DNA of 64,000 nt from Raphanus sativus (Eukaryota > Streptophyta > Magnoliopsida > Brassicales > Brassicaceae). A model generated the notes under the pieces. It worked only from the letters and a program-made list of their open reading frames with translations, was not told the origin of the DNA and did no database searches. This document shows, one piece after another, positions 10,757-23,517 of this stretch. The DNA lies in NCBI RefSeq assembly GCF_000801105.2, contig NC_079517.1, positions 4,216,001-4,280,000 on the forward strand, in the 5' to 3' direction. A program made the position numbers and the translations under genes. Position 1 is the stretch's first letter; every line of letters starts with the position of its first letter.

Positions 10757-13700
10757 TCACTGCAGATACTGTTGTAGACACTCTTTCAATTTTTGCAACG
10801 TTACAGGTTTCGAAATAAAAGAGTCCATACCATTTACATAACATTCTTCCGAGCTCTCTGCTAACGTATTTGCGGTCATTGCCACTATAGGCAACCTGTC
10901 AGTGGAACGCACAAAAGCTTGGTCATTCTCTGATGTCTTTATATCTACTCCTGCTTCTATTGCTGCCTCCCAGTTCCCAGATTCTTCGTACGAACGGATC
11001 AGTCTTGTAGCTTTTAGACCATCCATAACTGGCATGCACACATCCTGTGAACGCCAAAAAATTGATTAAATAAAGCCTTTATGCGAAAAAAGGAAAAGAT
11101 CTTAAAGAGAATTTGACTTTACCATGAGTACCAAGTCGTAGCTAGTGTCTTTAACAGCGTTTATGGCTTCAACTCCATTATTGGCAATATCCATGGTATA
11201 GCCTAGTTGCTTCATCATAGACTTGGCAACCATGATGTTGATTTTGTTATCTTCCACAAGCAAGATCTTTGGCTGCTTTGATGTCTCTTTAAGCTCCGTC
11301 TCTGTTTTTTCTTCTTCCCTAAGAGACGAAACTGTAAGCTCTGACTCCATTTCTAGGACTCCTCCACCTTCTGAGCTAGCTTGTGAACTGCTGCAAGATT
11401 CACTTTCCTTGGAGGAACATCTACCATTCCCATTGACATATTGATTACCTGACTCAGGACAGTTTTGTCTTGATTCATCCATATAACCACCGTTTTCAAC
11501 CTGAACCGTCTCGCTTTGTCCAGTGTTGTTAGAAGGAGTGGCGACGAAACCATTGTTGAGCTTAAGAGGGGTAGTAGTGAGCATAGCTTTATGAGGCAAG
11601 AAACTATTGCTGCTGATAACCGGTCCGCCGTTAGAATATATAGATCCTAGAAGCGGTTTAAACTGGAAGTGTCCTTCGGTTGTGTCGTCTGGTTCAGGTT
11701 GATGATGATCAACCATATCAGAGAACTCATCCTGATCATCCGAATGATCATCTGATGTAGCAACTTTGTAAGGTAATACGAATGTGAACGTTGAACCGGA
11801 GTTAACCTGGCTTGTCACAGTTAGTTGACCTCCCATTAACTCTACCAACTGTTTACAAATGGCAAGACCGAGACCAGTTCCACCGTATTTGCGAGCATGA
11901 TCAGCGCTTGCTTGCATGTACTTCTTAAACAAACAAGGGAGAGCGTTTTCTGCATTATGATATGAACAAAAGCTTTAGCTGGAGTTTCTTTGTTATGATG
12001 ATGTTCTTTGAACAAGAAGCTTTCTTACCTGGGATGCCAATTCCAGTGTCATAAACGTCACAGCAAATCCAAACCGAAGTCTCGTTTTGTTCTTTATCAG
12101 TAGCAAAGGATGGCTCTGATACCACTTTGAGCTTGATCCCAACCTTGCCTTGATGTGTGAATTTGATAGCATTGCTTATCAAGTTGGTGAGAATCTGCCG
12201 AATCCTTAGAACATCTCCAACCACCTGACCATTGAAAAGAAAAAAAAAATTAAAGATTACAATGACTTGTCATCACATTAACTCTTTTTGAGCGATGTGT
12301 TGTTTTGTGTATTAACCAAAATAGGAACTTCATCTGCAATGTTTCCTTCTAAAGTCAAATCTTTCTTCAGCGATGCAGCAGCTGTCTGAAGCACGTGCTT
12401 CACCACTTCTCTTGGCCTAAACTTTGTAGCTTCTAGTTTCATCACACCTAATATAAAAAAAAACTACACACATAAACATACAATACTATCATCTTAAATC
12501 AAATACTATTTTTTTACCTGATTCAACCTTGGAGAGATCAAGAATATCGTTTATCAACTGAAGCACCAAATCTCCAGAAGAGATCATGACATTCAACAAC
12601 TGTCTTTGCTCCTTATCCAGCTTTGTAGTGGAAAGTATCTCAGCCATTCCCACCACTCCTGACAACGGCGATCTTATCTCGTGAGACATTGTCGCCAGCA
12701 TTTGCTTAGCTCTCATCGTCTCCTCTGTGATGTGGATGGTCTTGGTCAGTTCTGACTCCATTGCCTTTCTCACCGCGTTGTCTTCTCTGAGTTTGGCCAT
12801 CTTTTCTCTCTTCCTTACCTGATCGGTTACTTCCATTCCCATGTAGTTTATACCGATTTTCTCGCGGGCTTTGTTGTAAACAGGCTCGACGTATATCAAA
12901 AACGTCTTTGAACCGAATAGCTCAGTCTCGAATGTTATCTCTCTCTTTGAAGCTTTTCCCATTTCAAGAACCTCTCTTTTGAAATCTTCGGACTCTTTAA
13001 CTCCACCTCCGTGGAATATCTCCACGTCTGTTTTCCCCAAAATGTCCTGACATTAGTAATATACAAAGTTTCACTCATGAGAACGATCAGTAATAGGCAT
13101 AGGCAAAAACCCAAACCGAAATACCTAAAACCAACCTCGAATATCCGAACAGTTTCTATATTTTTTATATCTAAAATAATCAAAGCTGAACAGAGTCAAA
13201 TAGATACTCGAATATTAAAAAAATATATATATATATATATAATTAAAATTTGCTAAAAATATCAGAAAGTATTTTAAAAAGTATATGAATTACACTAAAT
13301 TATTCGAAAGTATCCAAAATAATCTAAATCATCCGACATTTCGATAATTTTATCTAAAAATCCAATAATATATTCAAATTACTCAAGCTATCCAAAATAA
13401 ACGAATGGGGATCAAATAGAAACTAGATTTTTCTGGATATTTTCTGGAAGTTCTACAATCTGAACCGTAAATAACACAATAGTAACTAAATCCTCTAACC
13501 TTCTATCCGAACTATTTGAAACCCTAAATACGCCTGCTGATATCCAAAATGTCCAGGCCTAATCAGTCTAACAGAACAAAGAAGAAATTGCTTTTTTTTT
13601 CAAACCTGTTCACGGAGACTAGGGAACTTGTTGTAGATGAACAAGTAGCGCAAATCTTTATCCTGATGACCCATAACAATAGGTGCATTCTGAAGTATGA

Positions 13701-14370
13701 AATGCAAGAACCCTTCAGCTCTGTTAAGATTCTGAGTCAGCTCTTCCACCGGTGCGGAGTGACTCTCCATAGTCTTCAAACTCTCGTTCAGCTTCTCGAT
13801 CAGTCTCCTCTCCCTCTCCGTACTCGCTTCAAGCATCTTCTCCAAGCTCAACGCCTTCTGTTTCCAATACGCAACCGTGTCAAACTCCTCATCGATCACA
13901 ACCCTCTTGCTATCGACCAGCTCATCCCGTTTCTTCTGCCTGAACCTGCGGAAAAGATGGCTCGTCTCATCCAAAACCGGAACGTTCTCGGGCTCCTCGG
14001 TCTCGAAGTTATGCTCCTCTATGATCTTCAGCTCTTTGGCCTCGGCTTCTTCTCTCTGCCTAGTGAGGATCTTGAGCTCTTCTCTCAAAAGCCTAACGGC
14101 GTGGTCCTGCATGTACTCCCATTGTCTCACGAGGTTGGTGAGTTGAGAGGAGCCTTGGTCGGTCGTGTTCATTAGTTCGGGTAAACGTTTCAGATCAGCC
14201 ATGGTCCGTTTCTCGGCGATGTCCACTTCTTTCAACGTGTCTGAATCTCCTACGGGTTTCTCGACGTTGAACTGGTTGTCTGCTTGGCTTCCGACATCTT
14301 CTGGCCACATGGAAGATAAGACTTCGACGTCCATCTCTTCGATCTGATCAGTCTCCATTTCGCAGACCAT
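10757..14370 (-). CDS. AHK5: Hybrid histidine kinase AHK5 (CKI2)
   Basis: Six exons (14370-13606, 13046-12518, 12447-12317, 12224-12029, 11949-11123, 11044-10757), all phase-consistent, encode 911 aa, close to Arabidopsis AHK5 (922). There is an acidic N-terminus, a coiled coil (about 80-240), a PAS-like region (about 220-330), and a histidine-kinase core with H-box [11 protein letters not shown] (phospho-His near 377). N-box SNAIKFTH, G1 DTGIGIP and G2 GGTGLGLAI follow, then a Ser-rich linker and a C-terminal receiver with LLVEDN and [13 protein letters not shown]. The phospho-acceptor Asp (about 817) is the first codon of the last exon; the receiver Lys is in ISKPVTL. There are no transmembrane segments, consistent with this cytoplasmic kinase acting in redox, ethylene/ABA and stomatal signalling. 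Confidence 0.96.
13095..13560. mobile_element. MITE-like insertion in AHK5 intron 1
   Basis: The AHK5 first intron (13047-13605) is mostly a ~466-bp block bounded by imperfect inverted termini: AGGCATAGGCA on the left, and AGGCCTGGACA as the reverse complement of the right end. AAT flanks both ends. The inside is rich in ATATCCGAA / CCGAAATACC motifs of a repeat seen often in crucifer introns. The family is unknown. Confidence 0.5.
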
Positions 14371-16784
14371 TTATCAAAATTTCTCTTTCATACAAGAAAC
14401 AAAAGCACTCTTTAACTCAACCAGAATCTTGATCTGACCAAGAAACCTGTATAAATATAGCTACAGTTCAGACACAGATAATTAGAAGTGAGGACAATTC
14501 ATCTTCAGTTTTCAGAATCTTGATCTGTAAATAATATGTAACTAAAATCGAATTTTGAAATTGACTTAAAAAAAGGTGGTAGTGTGGACCAGTTATGGGA
14601 TTAAACATTCGCGGGAAATTTCAAAATTACGGTTATTAAAAGAAGGCAAGCTTTGAAACTTAACAAACCGAAACAAAAATCTAAAAAAACAAAGTTAATC
14701 GGATGAAACTTTCTAAGCAATGATCAGAAAACAATCTGGAGAAGAATTGGATCATAAATATTATATATCAGCGAAATCATGAACTAGAGGGAGTCAATGA
14801 GGAAAGCAGAAAGATGAAAAAGAAAAAACAAATTAATTCAAATGAGAAGCAGAAGGGAAAGAAACAATTTGGAAAAGATTGGATCAGAAGTTTTACTTTA
14901 TATATATGGTTTCGGTCACCGGAAAATCAACAGATGATGGAAGGATAATGAACAGTGAGTAGATCTGAAGAGAGTCGTCGTCGTCTGTTGTCTTTGGGAG
15001 AAGAGAGTAAATAAACTTCAAAATGAGAGCATTGGGAATAGATTAACCAATGAAGAAAGAGAAATGGCATGTGAATTGTGAAAGATAGGAGATTAAAATA
15101 AACTAATGCGATTTTACGGAGTAAGAGGTCAGAAAATAAAAAATAAAAACTGGAAGGAGGGAGAGAGGGAGAGGAGGAGCATGTGCTTCCCTCAAGAGTA
15201 CAGAGAGGTTGTCAATGTATATTATATTGGCAAGGAGGACTCTCTCTTCTCTCTTTTTTTTCTCTCTGCACGTTTGTTTACTTTCTGAGACCCAATCCGA
15301 GTTGAGAATGATACAGAATCCTCCTAACTTCTCTCTCTCTCTCTTCTTCCAAAAAGCCCTGGTTTCTGCTTATCCGTCATAAATGTGACCGCGCTATACA
15401 AGGCTGTGCGTTGACGTCAGGCTCCAGTGAATTTAAGGACCCGCCTTTTTAAAAGTATGAGAGAGAGTAACAAGAAGAACTGGCGTCAATAATTGTTTTC
15501 TTTGGTCACCATGCAACATACGGTAGTAATACACTGACGACACTAAACCCAAACAAGCTGCATGCATGTGTGCTTCTCAATTATCTTTTCTTTATAAAAT
15601 TATACCCTATGATATGTCGAGTACAAGCCTAATGATATGTTGAGTATTAGGCTAATGATAGTTGAGTATTGTCTTTGTCTCTAATGTTACGCTTTCAGAA
15701 AATATGACGGTTGAGTTTGATGACTACGAAAATAACTGTTATATCAAAAAATAATAATGAGTTAAAAAGGTTTAAAATAATAATAATAATAATAATGATG
15801 ATGATGAGTTTCGTGATAGATATAATGGATACGGAGCACATAGTATTGTAAATTTTAAGTTTTTGTGATGTGCTTTGTAATTCACGAATATCTATTTTTT
15901 TATTTAATTTATTTCGTTCATTTTGTTTAATTCAAATAAAACTAATACACTATACAAGTTTATTTTCAAAAAAATTACATAATATAAAACAGGAAATATA
16001 TGTTTCATAAATTATTTAAATTAATCAATTCTTCTATAAACATAAATTTTATAAATAATTGTAGTTTTATAAAGATTTATATTTCTTTCTTAATTTAATA
16101 CTTTTATAAGTAATTTTATAAATGATATTATTAAAACTATATGTTAAAATTATATAAAATTATACAATTACAACTCTCTGTTTAACTGTAGATATACTTC
16201 TATTTATATAAGAAACGGAACAGAAGAATATTCAAACCTAATTTTTTTAGTATTTGTGATTTATTTTGTTTCTAATTAATATTAATTTTGATATTTGATT
16301 TGCTCTGAATACTTGCAGATATCCAGATTTTTCTAATCAAATTGAAACGAATAACTAAACGAATCAAATTAAATGGTTAAAATGTTCTAAGTGCTAATGA
16401 TAGCTTTATTGTAGTGTTGGCCTTTGAAGGCTCCAACGAGGATAACTCTTGTTGATTCCCCTTTGCCTCTTTCCAGTTATATCATGTGGTTCTACATAGT
16501 TTATAGAATGTCAATGTTTGACCAAAACACACACACACACAGATTCGAATTCGGTCAGGACATTCATGTTTCATGACTATCAGTTGGGAAGTATGATCAA
16601 TTATTTGAATCTTGTGAAAAGAGGAAAAAAACGGACGACACTGTGCATTAAAAATGAATAAAATTAGTTGTCGAAGAATTATCAATCCCATTTCTATTTT
16701 TTTTATAAACATGGGACCCCAAAATTTTTTTTTTTATGTTACAGTTAAATCTATTTAAAACACGGTTAGATGGTTAATATTTCG
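14371..16784. other. AHK5 upstream region and gene-free AT-rich DNA
   Basis: 14371-15400 is the AHK5 5' flank, with pyrimidine-rich CTCTCT tracts near 15240-15345, suggesting a transcript leader or promoter. A (TAA/ATG) microsatellite lies at 15777-15806. From 15840 the DNA is AT-rich with an (AC)n tract at 16528-16541. No gene. Confidence 0.5.
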
Positions 16785-17397
16785 ACTGACTGGTGTAACC
16801 GCAGCGGTTGCGGTTGCGGTTGCGGGAGTTTGCGGGTGCGGATGGTTGCGGTTTTAAGCATTTTCTAGAGATTTGTACGACTGGTACAACTGTTAGAAAT
16901 TGTTGCGTTTGCGGGACTCTCATGACTGGTAAACTACCAAACGCAATATCTGTTAAATAATAATTTAACAATATTTACATTTTATGTAATTATGAAAAAT
17001 ATTAAAAATTATAATAATATGATAAATATAAAATTTATATTTATAAAATCATATTATTCAATTTTAAAAATTTATTGAAAATATTTTAGTTTTGAATTTT
17101 TATAATATAAATTGAAATATAATATGAATACATTTTACAATTTCTATTATTTCAATTGAAATTTTTTATCGGATATTTTTACTATTATTTTTATTTATTC
17201 TGTTTTTAAAGAAAAAAATTTATCCTCCCGCAACCGTCCGCAACCGCAAACGCTAGCTGGAACCAGCTTTTGATTTTAAGAGGTTCGGAGCGGTTTGAAG
17301 CGATTTGTAGCGTTTTCTGTGATTGTTTCGAAACGCCAACAACCGCTATGAACCGCAAAAGCTGCGTTTGCGGGTGGTAGCGGAAAAACCAGTCAGT
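16785..17397. mobile_element. hAT-like MITE with ACTGACTGGT termini
   Basis: The terminal inverted repeat ACTGACTGGT (16785) matches the reverse complement of ACCAGTCAGT ending at 17397. Subterminal regions carry many GCGGTTGCGG / CCGCAACCG motifs in opposite orientation, around an AT-rich core. Subterminal GCGG repeats are typical of hAT-type non-autonomous elements. I found no clean 8-bp target duplication, so the exact ends are uncertain by a few bases. Confidence 0.65.
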
Positions 17398-17938
17398 CCT
17401 TGAGTCTACGAACTCCGGTTGAAATCTTTTACCACTAAATAAAAGTGTCTTGGTTAATCTCATTTCTATATTACTAAAATAAATAATGGAATATAAATTT
17501 TGGACAAGCTACAGTACACTAACAAAATAATAATCAGAATTATTATTAGACTAAAGGGTCTTTAAGATTATTATTTAAAAAGAAAAAAAAACCAGGTAAG
17601 CCATTTCTATGTATAGAGACCCCTCCCCGATCTGAACGGCGCTCGAAGGCTTTTGACCCCATCCCGAGTTGCTAGTTATATATCAACATGAGATCAGCCA
17701 CGAGGAACTATAGTTGACTAACACGTAGTGTATATGCTTTTTTCAGACATGTTTCTTCTGTTTGTGTGTTTTGTTTGCTCTCGCGCCAAAAATGGACTGT
17801 GATTGAGGATTAATTAGGATAATGTTTTTTTTATCGCGTTGGGAGAAAGGCGAGAATGTGGAGATATTAGTTGGATGGTGACACGAATCCTTAAATACCG
17901 GATTTGTTTATTAATTTAATTAGTTAACTCTCGATTGA
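17398..17938. other. Intergenic, no feature seen
   Basis: About 540 bp without ORF or repeat signal. A GC-richer patch at 17618-17660 resembles no RNA gene I know. Confidence 0.5.
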
Positions 17939-18182
17939 ATCAGGACCATTCTTTTTTTTTTAGAAAAAAAAAGGTAAACTCGGATCAATGATGACACAAG
18001 CCTAGTCTTCGGGTGGAGGTACAGCCCACGGATAAACCTTTTCCTGAGCATTCAAATGAGCCGAAAGCAATAGCTCATATCCGTGTGGCCGGTAAAGTTT
18101 GAACCCGAATTCACCTTATTAGGTTTTTTAAATCTTTCAATCACCACTAGGCCGCCACCACCGATTATCAGGACCATTCTTT
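17939..18182 (-). mobile_element. tRNA-derived SINE with 16-bp target duplication
   Basis: The element (17955-18166) is flanked by identical direct repeats ATCAGGACCATTCTTT at 17939-17954 and 18167-18182. Read on the minus strand it starts at 18166 and contains an A-box-like GGCCTAGTGGT and a B-box-like GGGTTCAAAC, i.e. an internal Pol III promoter. It ends in an A-rich tail (the T/A run at 17955-17973 on the plus strand). Length ~210 bp, Pol III boxes, tail and target duplication define a SINE. Confidence 0.87.
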
Positions 18183-18750
18183 CCAACTTTCTTCCTAATA
18201 ATTACCTTTTATTTGTGTGTATTTGTGTGTGTAATGCTGGATTTGAGAAAGTGAACAACATTAAACTATATATTAGAGGAGAGCATTGCTCTACAAATGC
18301 GTCTAGATTTACAATCTTAAAAATATAATCTATAGCTCGTTAGACTTAATCCATCTTTTTGCGTGTATTCAAACGGACTTAATCCACCTAGGCACCTATG
18401 AACTAAGATTAACATGGGTGCATGTTTTGAAAAGTTTTAAGTTGATATATGAAAATATGATATATTATTTGAATATGATCAATATTTGTGAATTGGTTAT
18501 TGGAAGGGGCATACAAAGATTCTTTTTTTGAACGACTGAGTTAGTTACTGTCAATAACATTATACCTAGATTTAAAAATAATATCCTAGTAAACTTAACA
18601 TGATTACCAAATGTTATCCGAGAATCTTAGAGTAGCATACAGTATAATGAGTCGATGATAAACATAAACCAAGCTGTATGATAGGTTTTGATTATCAACT
18701 AGACCTTAAATTCTGTATTAGCAGAGATTCATATTTACAATTTGAATGCA
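18183..18750. other. Intergenic, no feature seen
   Basis: AT-rich spacer between the SINE and the third Helitron. No coding signal or structured repeat recognised. Confidence 0.5.
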
Positions 18751-19403
18751 TCTTATTAAAATCAAAGTACTAGTATGAATTGATCCTTAAAGGAAAATTT
18801 TAATTATATATAATATCACTAAAACTAACTAATCCTAATTTTTATTTTTCAACATTAATTAGTCTTAACAAAATTTTCCTTAAGAATACAATAATTAATT
18901 TTATTTATGGTCAAAATTAATTTCTGTTTCAAATAACAATATATCTTTAAAAATTTGTTAAAGTAAGCAATTAATTAATGTTAGCAATATATATATATAA
19001 ATTAGTACAAATAATATGATATAAAATCAACATAAAATCATTTTTACCATTTCATAAATATTAAATTAAACATATCATTTTTTCTACCGAAAAATAAGTA
19101 GTCCGTTTATATTATGTAATATCATTATTTTCAAATCTTTAAATATTAGTGTATATGAATAATATACAATTGACACAAAATAAATAACAATTCAAATAAT
19201 ACTTACTTATTGTATTACTAATAATTTTATATGCGCTAAAAATCTGAAGATATAAAACAATATTCAATATTGTGTATATAATAAATATATTATTAAAAAC
19301 AAAACAAATAATAATCTAATGCTAAAATAGTTCAATAAACATATACAATGTGTTTTTAAAGCTTAAAACATATATTTGCACAGATGTACGGATCAAAATC
19401 TAG
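18751..19403 (+). mobile_element. Decayed non-autonomous Helitron, 653 bp
   Basis: The 5' end TCTTATTAAAATC follows A (18750). The 3' end GGATCAAAATCTAG (19403) is followed by T. The end sequences match the other two Helitrons here, but the subterminal hairpin is degenerate (TTGCACAGATGTACGG). AT-rich, non-coding interior. Confidence 0.68.
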
Positions 19404-20881
19404 TTATTATTATAACTCGAAATTCAAATCCATTACTATTGTTTCATTCTTTTGGTTCCATTATTAAAGAATATTAAAATAAAATTCTAGTATAATTTAT
19501 GATGAGTAGGGCCATGTCAGAGTTCATTACATTTCTTTTTCTGACAACGAACTTTTCAGTGTCTTAATCATAAGTTCCAATAATCAATCACTCAGAAAGA
19601 TAGATCTAAAGTAGATCTGTTATGCATTGTGTTTATTTTTTTTTGGTGTGGATAGTGAATGAATTTCCCCAATTCCATCCTAAACAGTACCAAAAGCTTC
19701 TTATATTAAATATCAATAGTATGTTCTTTATATGCTTCAGGAACATAATCTCTTAATTTCTGGTTACAAAAACTAAATCTCATAAGCAGTGATAGGACTA
19801 CTAATCGGGCCGGAACAACAAAGAAACCAAATCAATGAATGGACTCTAAAGTTATTGTATGGATGGTTTTGTGAAAGGTAATCCAAAGTGGGTAACACGA
19901 CTCCGGGATATCTTACCATCACCGTAATTTCATATGTTGAATCATACTTTTATTTTTATATTTACAATTACCTCAACTGGGACCTTTAAATAGATATCTT
20001 AATGGTGGACCAACAGAACAAATTTATATATACAACTAGGTTAGATTATGTCTCTCATAATTGAACTGGACCTATTATAGATAAGCTTGGTTTGGTTTTT
20101 AACATTTTTTACAGCCGCTTTTGACTTTCAAGTTTCAAATGCGTAGATTCATGAAGAAATGAATCAAACATAGTTTTCTAAAAAATGGCTTATTTATATA
20201 TTTCTGAAAATTTCCAACAACAGGAAATATGTGACAGTGAACTAGTGGTTTCACTTTTCTGAGGTTTCACTGATGATGATGATTTGGAAAAAATCATCAG
20301 ATTTCATCCGGGACTCCTCTGCAGAAATATTTGCTCAATTTCTTGTGGCATGTTTACTGCAATCACTATGTAATGAAGAAAAATTAACTAAACGAAAACA
20401 AAGCGTAAGAAGAACAGTTAAACAGATGGGAAGTAAAATATTTACTACTGTTAAATTAAATTGGAGTTGATGATGGTAGTAGTGGTCAACGTTAGTTTGA
20501 GGCTCAACATTTGGTCCATAAAAGATTTAAGAATCGCGTATAACTGGGCTCAAAAATGGTCTCCCAAGAAGCCCATTAGTACAGTGTTATCCAAGAAAGA
20601 GTCAAGCCCATGCGCGTCTTCCTTTCTTATGGCGATACAATCGCTTAAAAAGGAGACAACACGTAACAGATAAAATCACATGCGCGTCTCCATTTGTATA
20701 GCTACAAAGCCTTATGATTGATTCACACAAATAGATACAGTCACATGTTTCTTTTTTACAAACGCTTAAAAAGAAGACAACAACACGTAACTCCGTAAGG
20801 TAAGTCAGAATTTGTATATTACATAAACATAAAATACAGAACAGAGAGATGTCCAAGGAGGAGGTCGAGTTTTTTTTTGTT
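19404..20881. other. Intergenic, includes short imperfect repeats
   Basis: No gene is supported. Near 20641-20666 and 20762-20790 an imperfect direct repeat occurs (CGCTTAAAAAGGAGACAACAC and a close variant), and CATGCGCGTCT appears twice (20610, 20681). These lie in the probable 3' flank of the zinc-ribbon gene. Confidence 0.5.
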
Positions 20882-21085
20882 TCAGGAATGGGCGATGAGG
20901 CGTTTACCGCAGGTGGAGCAAATAAGGCGACGTTTGGATTTGTTATAGAGAGGGAGGAAGCAGAATCTCCACTGGCTTTCTACGTCTACCGTTTGAACCA
21001 TTCCACCGCAGTAAGGACACGCTCCTGGAGCTGCGTACCTTCCGATCACCCTCTCGTCCTGATCGCACACGAACACCAAACACAT
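20882..21085 (-). CDS. Small zinc-ribbon-like protein (At5g10695 type)
   Basis: A 67-residue plant protein starting MCLVFVCDQDERVIG with two Cys pairs, CPYC (residues 23-26) and CSTC (57-60), suitable for one zinc ion, and ending GKRLIAHS. It matches the short conserved protein at At5g10695 (and paralogues such as At5g57123) by memory. Some databases call that locus methionyl-tRNA synthetase, a label unsupported by any synthetase motif here. Single exon. A TATA-like TATAAATA lies on the minus strand around 21160. Function unknown; stress-inducible small proteins of this type exist. Confidence 0.85.
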   Translation of the reverse strand: MCLVFVCDQDERVIGRYAAPGACPYCGGMVQTVDVESQWRFCFLPLYNKSKRRLICSTCGKRLIAHS

Positions 21086-21622
21086 CCCTTCTTGCTCTTT
21101 CTTCTTTTTTTGTCAAATGGAATATCTTTTGCTTTAGAAAGGTTGCCGTGCCAGATGTATTTATAAAGGAATGACTTCCATGGAAATAGAGTTTTGTTTC
21201 CGCGTGAGAAAAGTGAATTTAGGATCTCCAGAGAAATATAGCTTAATCTAGAAGCAATTTGCAGGATAGGCAAACCGAGAATCGATTTACTAAATTTATT
21301 TGACTTTTCTCAGCGTTTAACTTTTTTAAGAAAATACAAACATTTCTTGAAAACTGGGCTGTAATATTTAGAGCCCAAGGCCCAAAATGTTACGAGTAAA
21401 CTCCACGTTGCAATGTTTGTTCACCCGCAAATGTGAGTAAAAAAGTGAAGCCCATCAATGGCGGTTGGTAAACTCATGATTCACTTATCCAAAAGCATTG
21501 ATATGTCAACAGGCAAAACCATATGATTCATTTCTCCAACATGGACATACGAAAGCTAACAAAGTAACAAGACGAGGTTTCTGTCTCTGTATGTGATATA
21601 ATAATGCAGATAAAATATGATA

Positions 21623-22690
21623 TCACTTAGATGCAGCAGTAGTTTCATAGTCAATAACGGTTTGGAAGGCTCCAGCGAGAGCCAAGACCTTGTTCTTCCT
21701 GGAGCTCTCTTGCAACTTACTTGCTATTACATCGTTGTATGCTGTTGGAGACCCCTTCTTCCCTTTCACCGCTTCCTTCTTTGTCTCTGTTGTTCCTTGT
21801 GCTTCTATCTCTTCCTTAGTTTCTTCCACATTCTCAGCTTCTTTCGTATCTGGAGTAACAATTGTCTCGCTTTTCTCCTCAACATCAACTCTCTTTTCAA
21901 CAACTTCTTCTTCTTCTTCTTGGGTGTTCTCTGGTTCTTTCTGCTCCTCCAGCTCACTGTTCTCCTTATCTTCCCCACATTCATCAGGCTGTGCAACCTC
22001 CTGACCTTTGTCTTCTTCTTTCGGTTCTTCTATGTCGTCAGAAACTTGTACATCAATCTCAACCTTGACAATCTCATCTTCATCATCATGAGTAGGCGCA
22101 GGAGAAGAACATTCCGGAGTAAGCTCTTTCCCCAAAATTTTCTTTGGAACATTCTCAGAACCTTGCTTTTTGCTCTTGGAAGAACTGGTACCGCTAAGAC
22201 CGCTCTTCTTTACACCTGGGCGTCCTCTTGAAGCCAGAGGAGGAGATTTCACTGTAGTGCTTCCTCTGAGACCGCCTCTGCTGCTTCCATGGAATGATGT
22301 AGAACGCAGACCAGTGGCAGGATTCTCCCTTGGAACAGCAGGTCTGTCTCGTGGGCGTGCTGGAGGAGAGGTGGTCAGAGATTTATGGGTTGATGAAGAC
22401 GAAAGAGGACGATCAAAGGACCGTCTACGAATAAGCTTCTGATTGTCGTCTTCAACAGCTTTCTTCTTCCTCAAGAACTTGACAGGGTCAGGTCTTGAGC
22501 TGACTGTTGGTTTCAGATAATTGGGCAGAGGCTTCTCAACTGTTTTCCGACCAGACCCTTCTGCGTTCGTCTCAGGTTCCGATGATCGAACCGGCTTCGG
22601 CTTCGGCTTTGGCTTTGGACCAAGAGGTCTTGACTTGGTGAGGCTCTGGTTATCCGGTTTGTTTTTCGCTGCACTAGACTTCGTTGCCAT
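21623..22690 (-). CDS. Calmodulin-binding-like, low-complexity protein (At5g10660 type)
   Basis: A single exon of 355 aa. The N-terminus MATKSSAAKNKP is followed by a KPKPKPKP tract, a Ser/Arg/Pro-rich basic region (about 60-200), then a long acidic Glu-rich stretch (about 200-310). The C-terminus has SPTAYNDVIASKLQESSRKNKVLALAGAFQTVIDYE, a conserved basic amphipathic helix that in plant relatives forms the calmodulin-binding segment. I start at the ATG at 22690; the TTG three codons upstream is not a plausible start. Probable 5' UTR intron up to about 22850. Neighbour order supports At5g10660. The biochemical role is unproven. Confidence 0.87.
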   Translation of the reverse strand: MATKSSAAKNKPDNQSLTKSRPLGPKPKPKPKPVRSSEPETNAEGSGRKTVEKPLPNYLKPTVSSRPDPVKFLRKKKAVEDDNQKLIRRRSFDRPLSSSSTHKSLTTSPPARPRDRPAVPRENPATGLRSTSFHGSSRGGLRGSTTVKSPPLASRGRPGVKKSGLSGTSSSKSKKQGSENVPKKILGKELTPECSSPAPTHDDEDEIVKVEIDVQVSDDIEEPKEEDKGQEVAQPDECGEDKENSELEEQKEPENTQEEEEEVVEKRVDVEEKSETIVTPDTKEAENVEETKEEIEAQGTTETKKEAVKGKKGSPTAYNDVIASKLQESSRKNKVLALAGAFQTVIDYETTAASK

Positions 22691-23517
22691 CGTCCACAAA
22701 TCAAATAAAGCTCTTTGAAGCTAACCTAACAACTCAATAAATCAAAACACTTATAAAATAATTAAACAGTAGCAGAAAATCTTGAGACTATCGTCAGATC
22801 AAACATGAACCATAATTACGACGAGAAGAAGAAGAAAAATAAGATATACCTTCGAAATCAAAAGAGATGAATAAGAGATCGTGAACCAAAGAGAAGAGGC
22901 GTGCACATCAAGGAAAGTAATCTCCAAAGGTTTGTGGTGGAGAATTAGGGTTCTTTATTCTTGGAACTCTGTTTTTCTGTAAACGGAGCTTGAATCTCGC
23001 AACTCTTAGGTGGAAACCATGAATCCTCCCATTTATCTAATTGTCACCTTAACAAAATAACACCCAACTTTAAAATCAGGTTTTAAGTTGTAACGATTTC
23101 AAGCTTGGAAAAACCGTATCGTTTCCACGTAATTATACTTTAATTAGATGTTCATACATATCTATATTTATTTATTTTCTTTTGTTTCCTTGTGAATAAT
23201 AGTTCATTTCCATTTTTATTACATTTTAATTTTGGAAATATATATTCCATATATGATAATATTTATATTTACTTTGATGTTACTTTTTAGTGATAAAACG
23301 ATATAATGGGTACTTTATCATTTTCTTAGATATATGATTAAAGAGAGAACGCCTTAAAATCGATAAAAAAATGTGACGTGTGGTAGTTACACTTACATAA
23401 GTATGTGATTCAATTTTTGACTTACAAATCGATAATATCTAGATTTATAAGTATATTCGATATTTTTTATGCAATAGAGATTTGGAATTGGTATTAGGTG
23501 TCAAAAAAGTTTTGAGT
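22691..23517. other. 5' region of the calmodulin-binding-like gene and spacer
   Basis: The first ~350 bp probably hold leader and promoter of the minus-strand gene, with AGAAGAAG-rich sequence at 22820-22850. Beyond about 23050 the DNA is AT-rich with no recognised feature. Confidence 0.45.

Noticed and set aside
13549..14175. 208-codon open frame on the plus strand
   Set aside because: Antisense to AHK5 exon 1, whose protein reading is unmistakable.
17618..17660. 5S rRNA-like GC-rich patch
   Set aside because: The sequence does not match the conserved 5S internal control region.
17955..18166. tRNA-like gene (A and B boxes)
   Set aside because: No cloverleaf or anticodon arm can be closed, and the block has an A-tail and target duplication, so it is a SINE.
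21617..22231. 204-codon hydrophobic frame on the plus strand
   Set aside because: Shadow of the Glu-rich region of the calmodulin-binding-like gene; GAA/GAG repeats read backwards give Phe/Leu/Ser runs.
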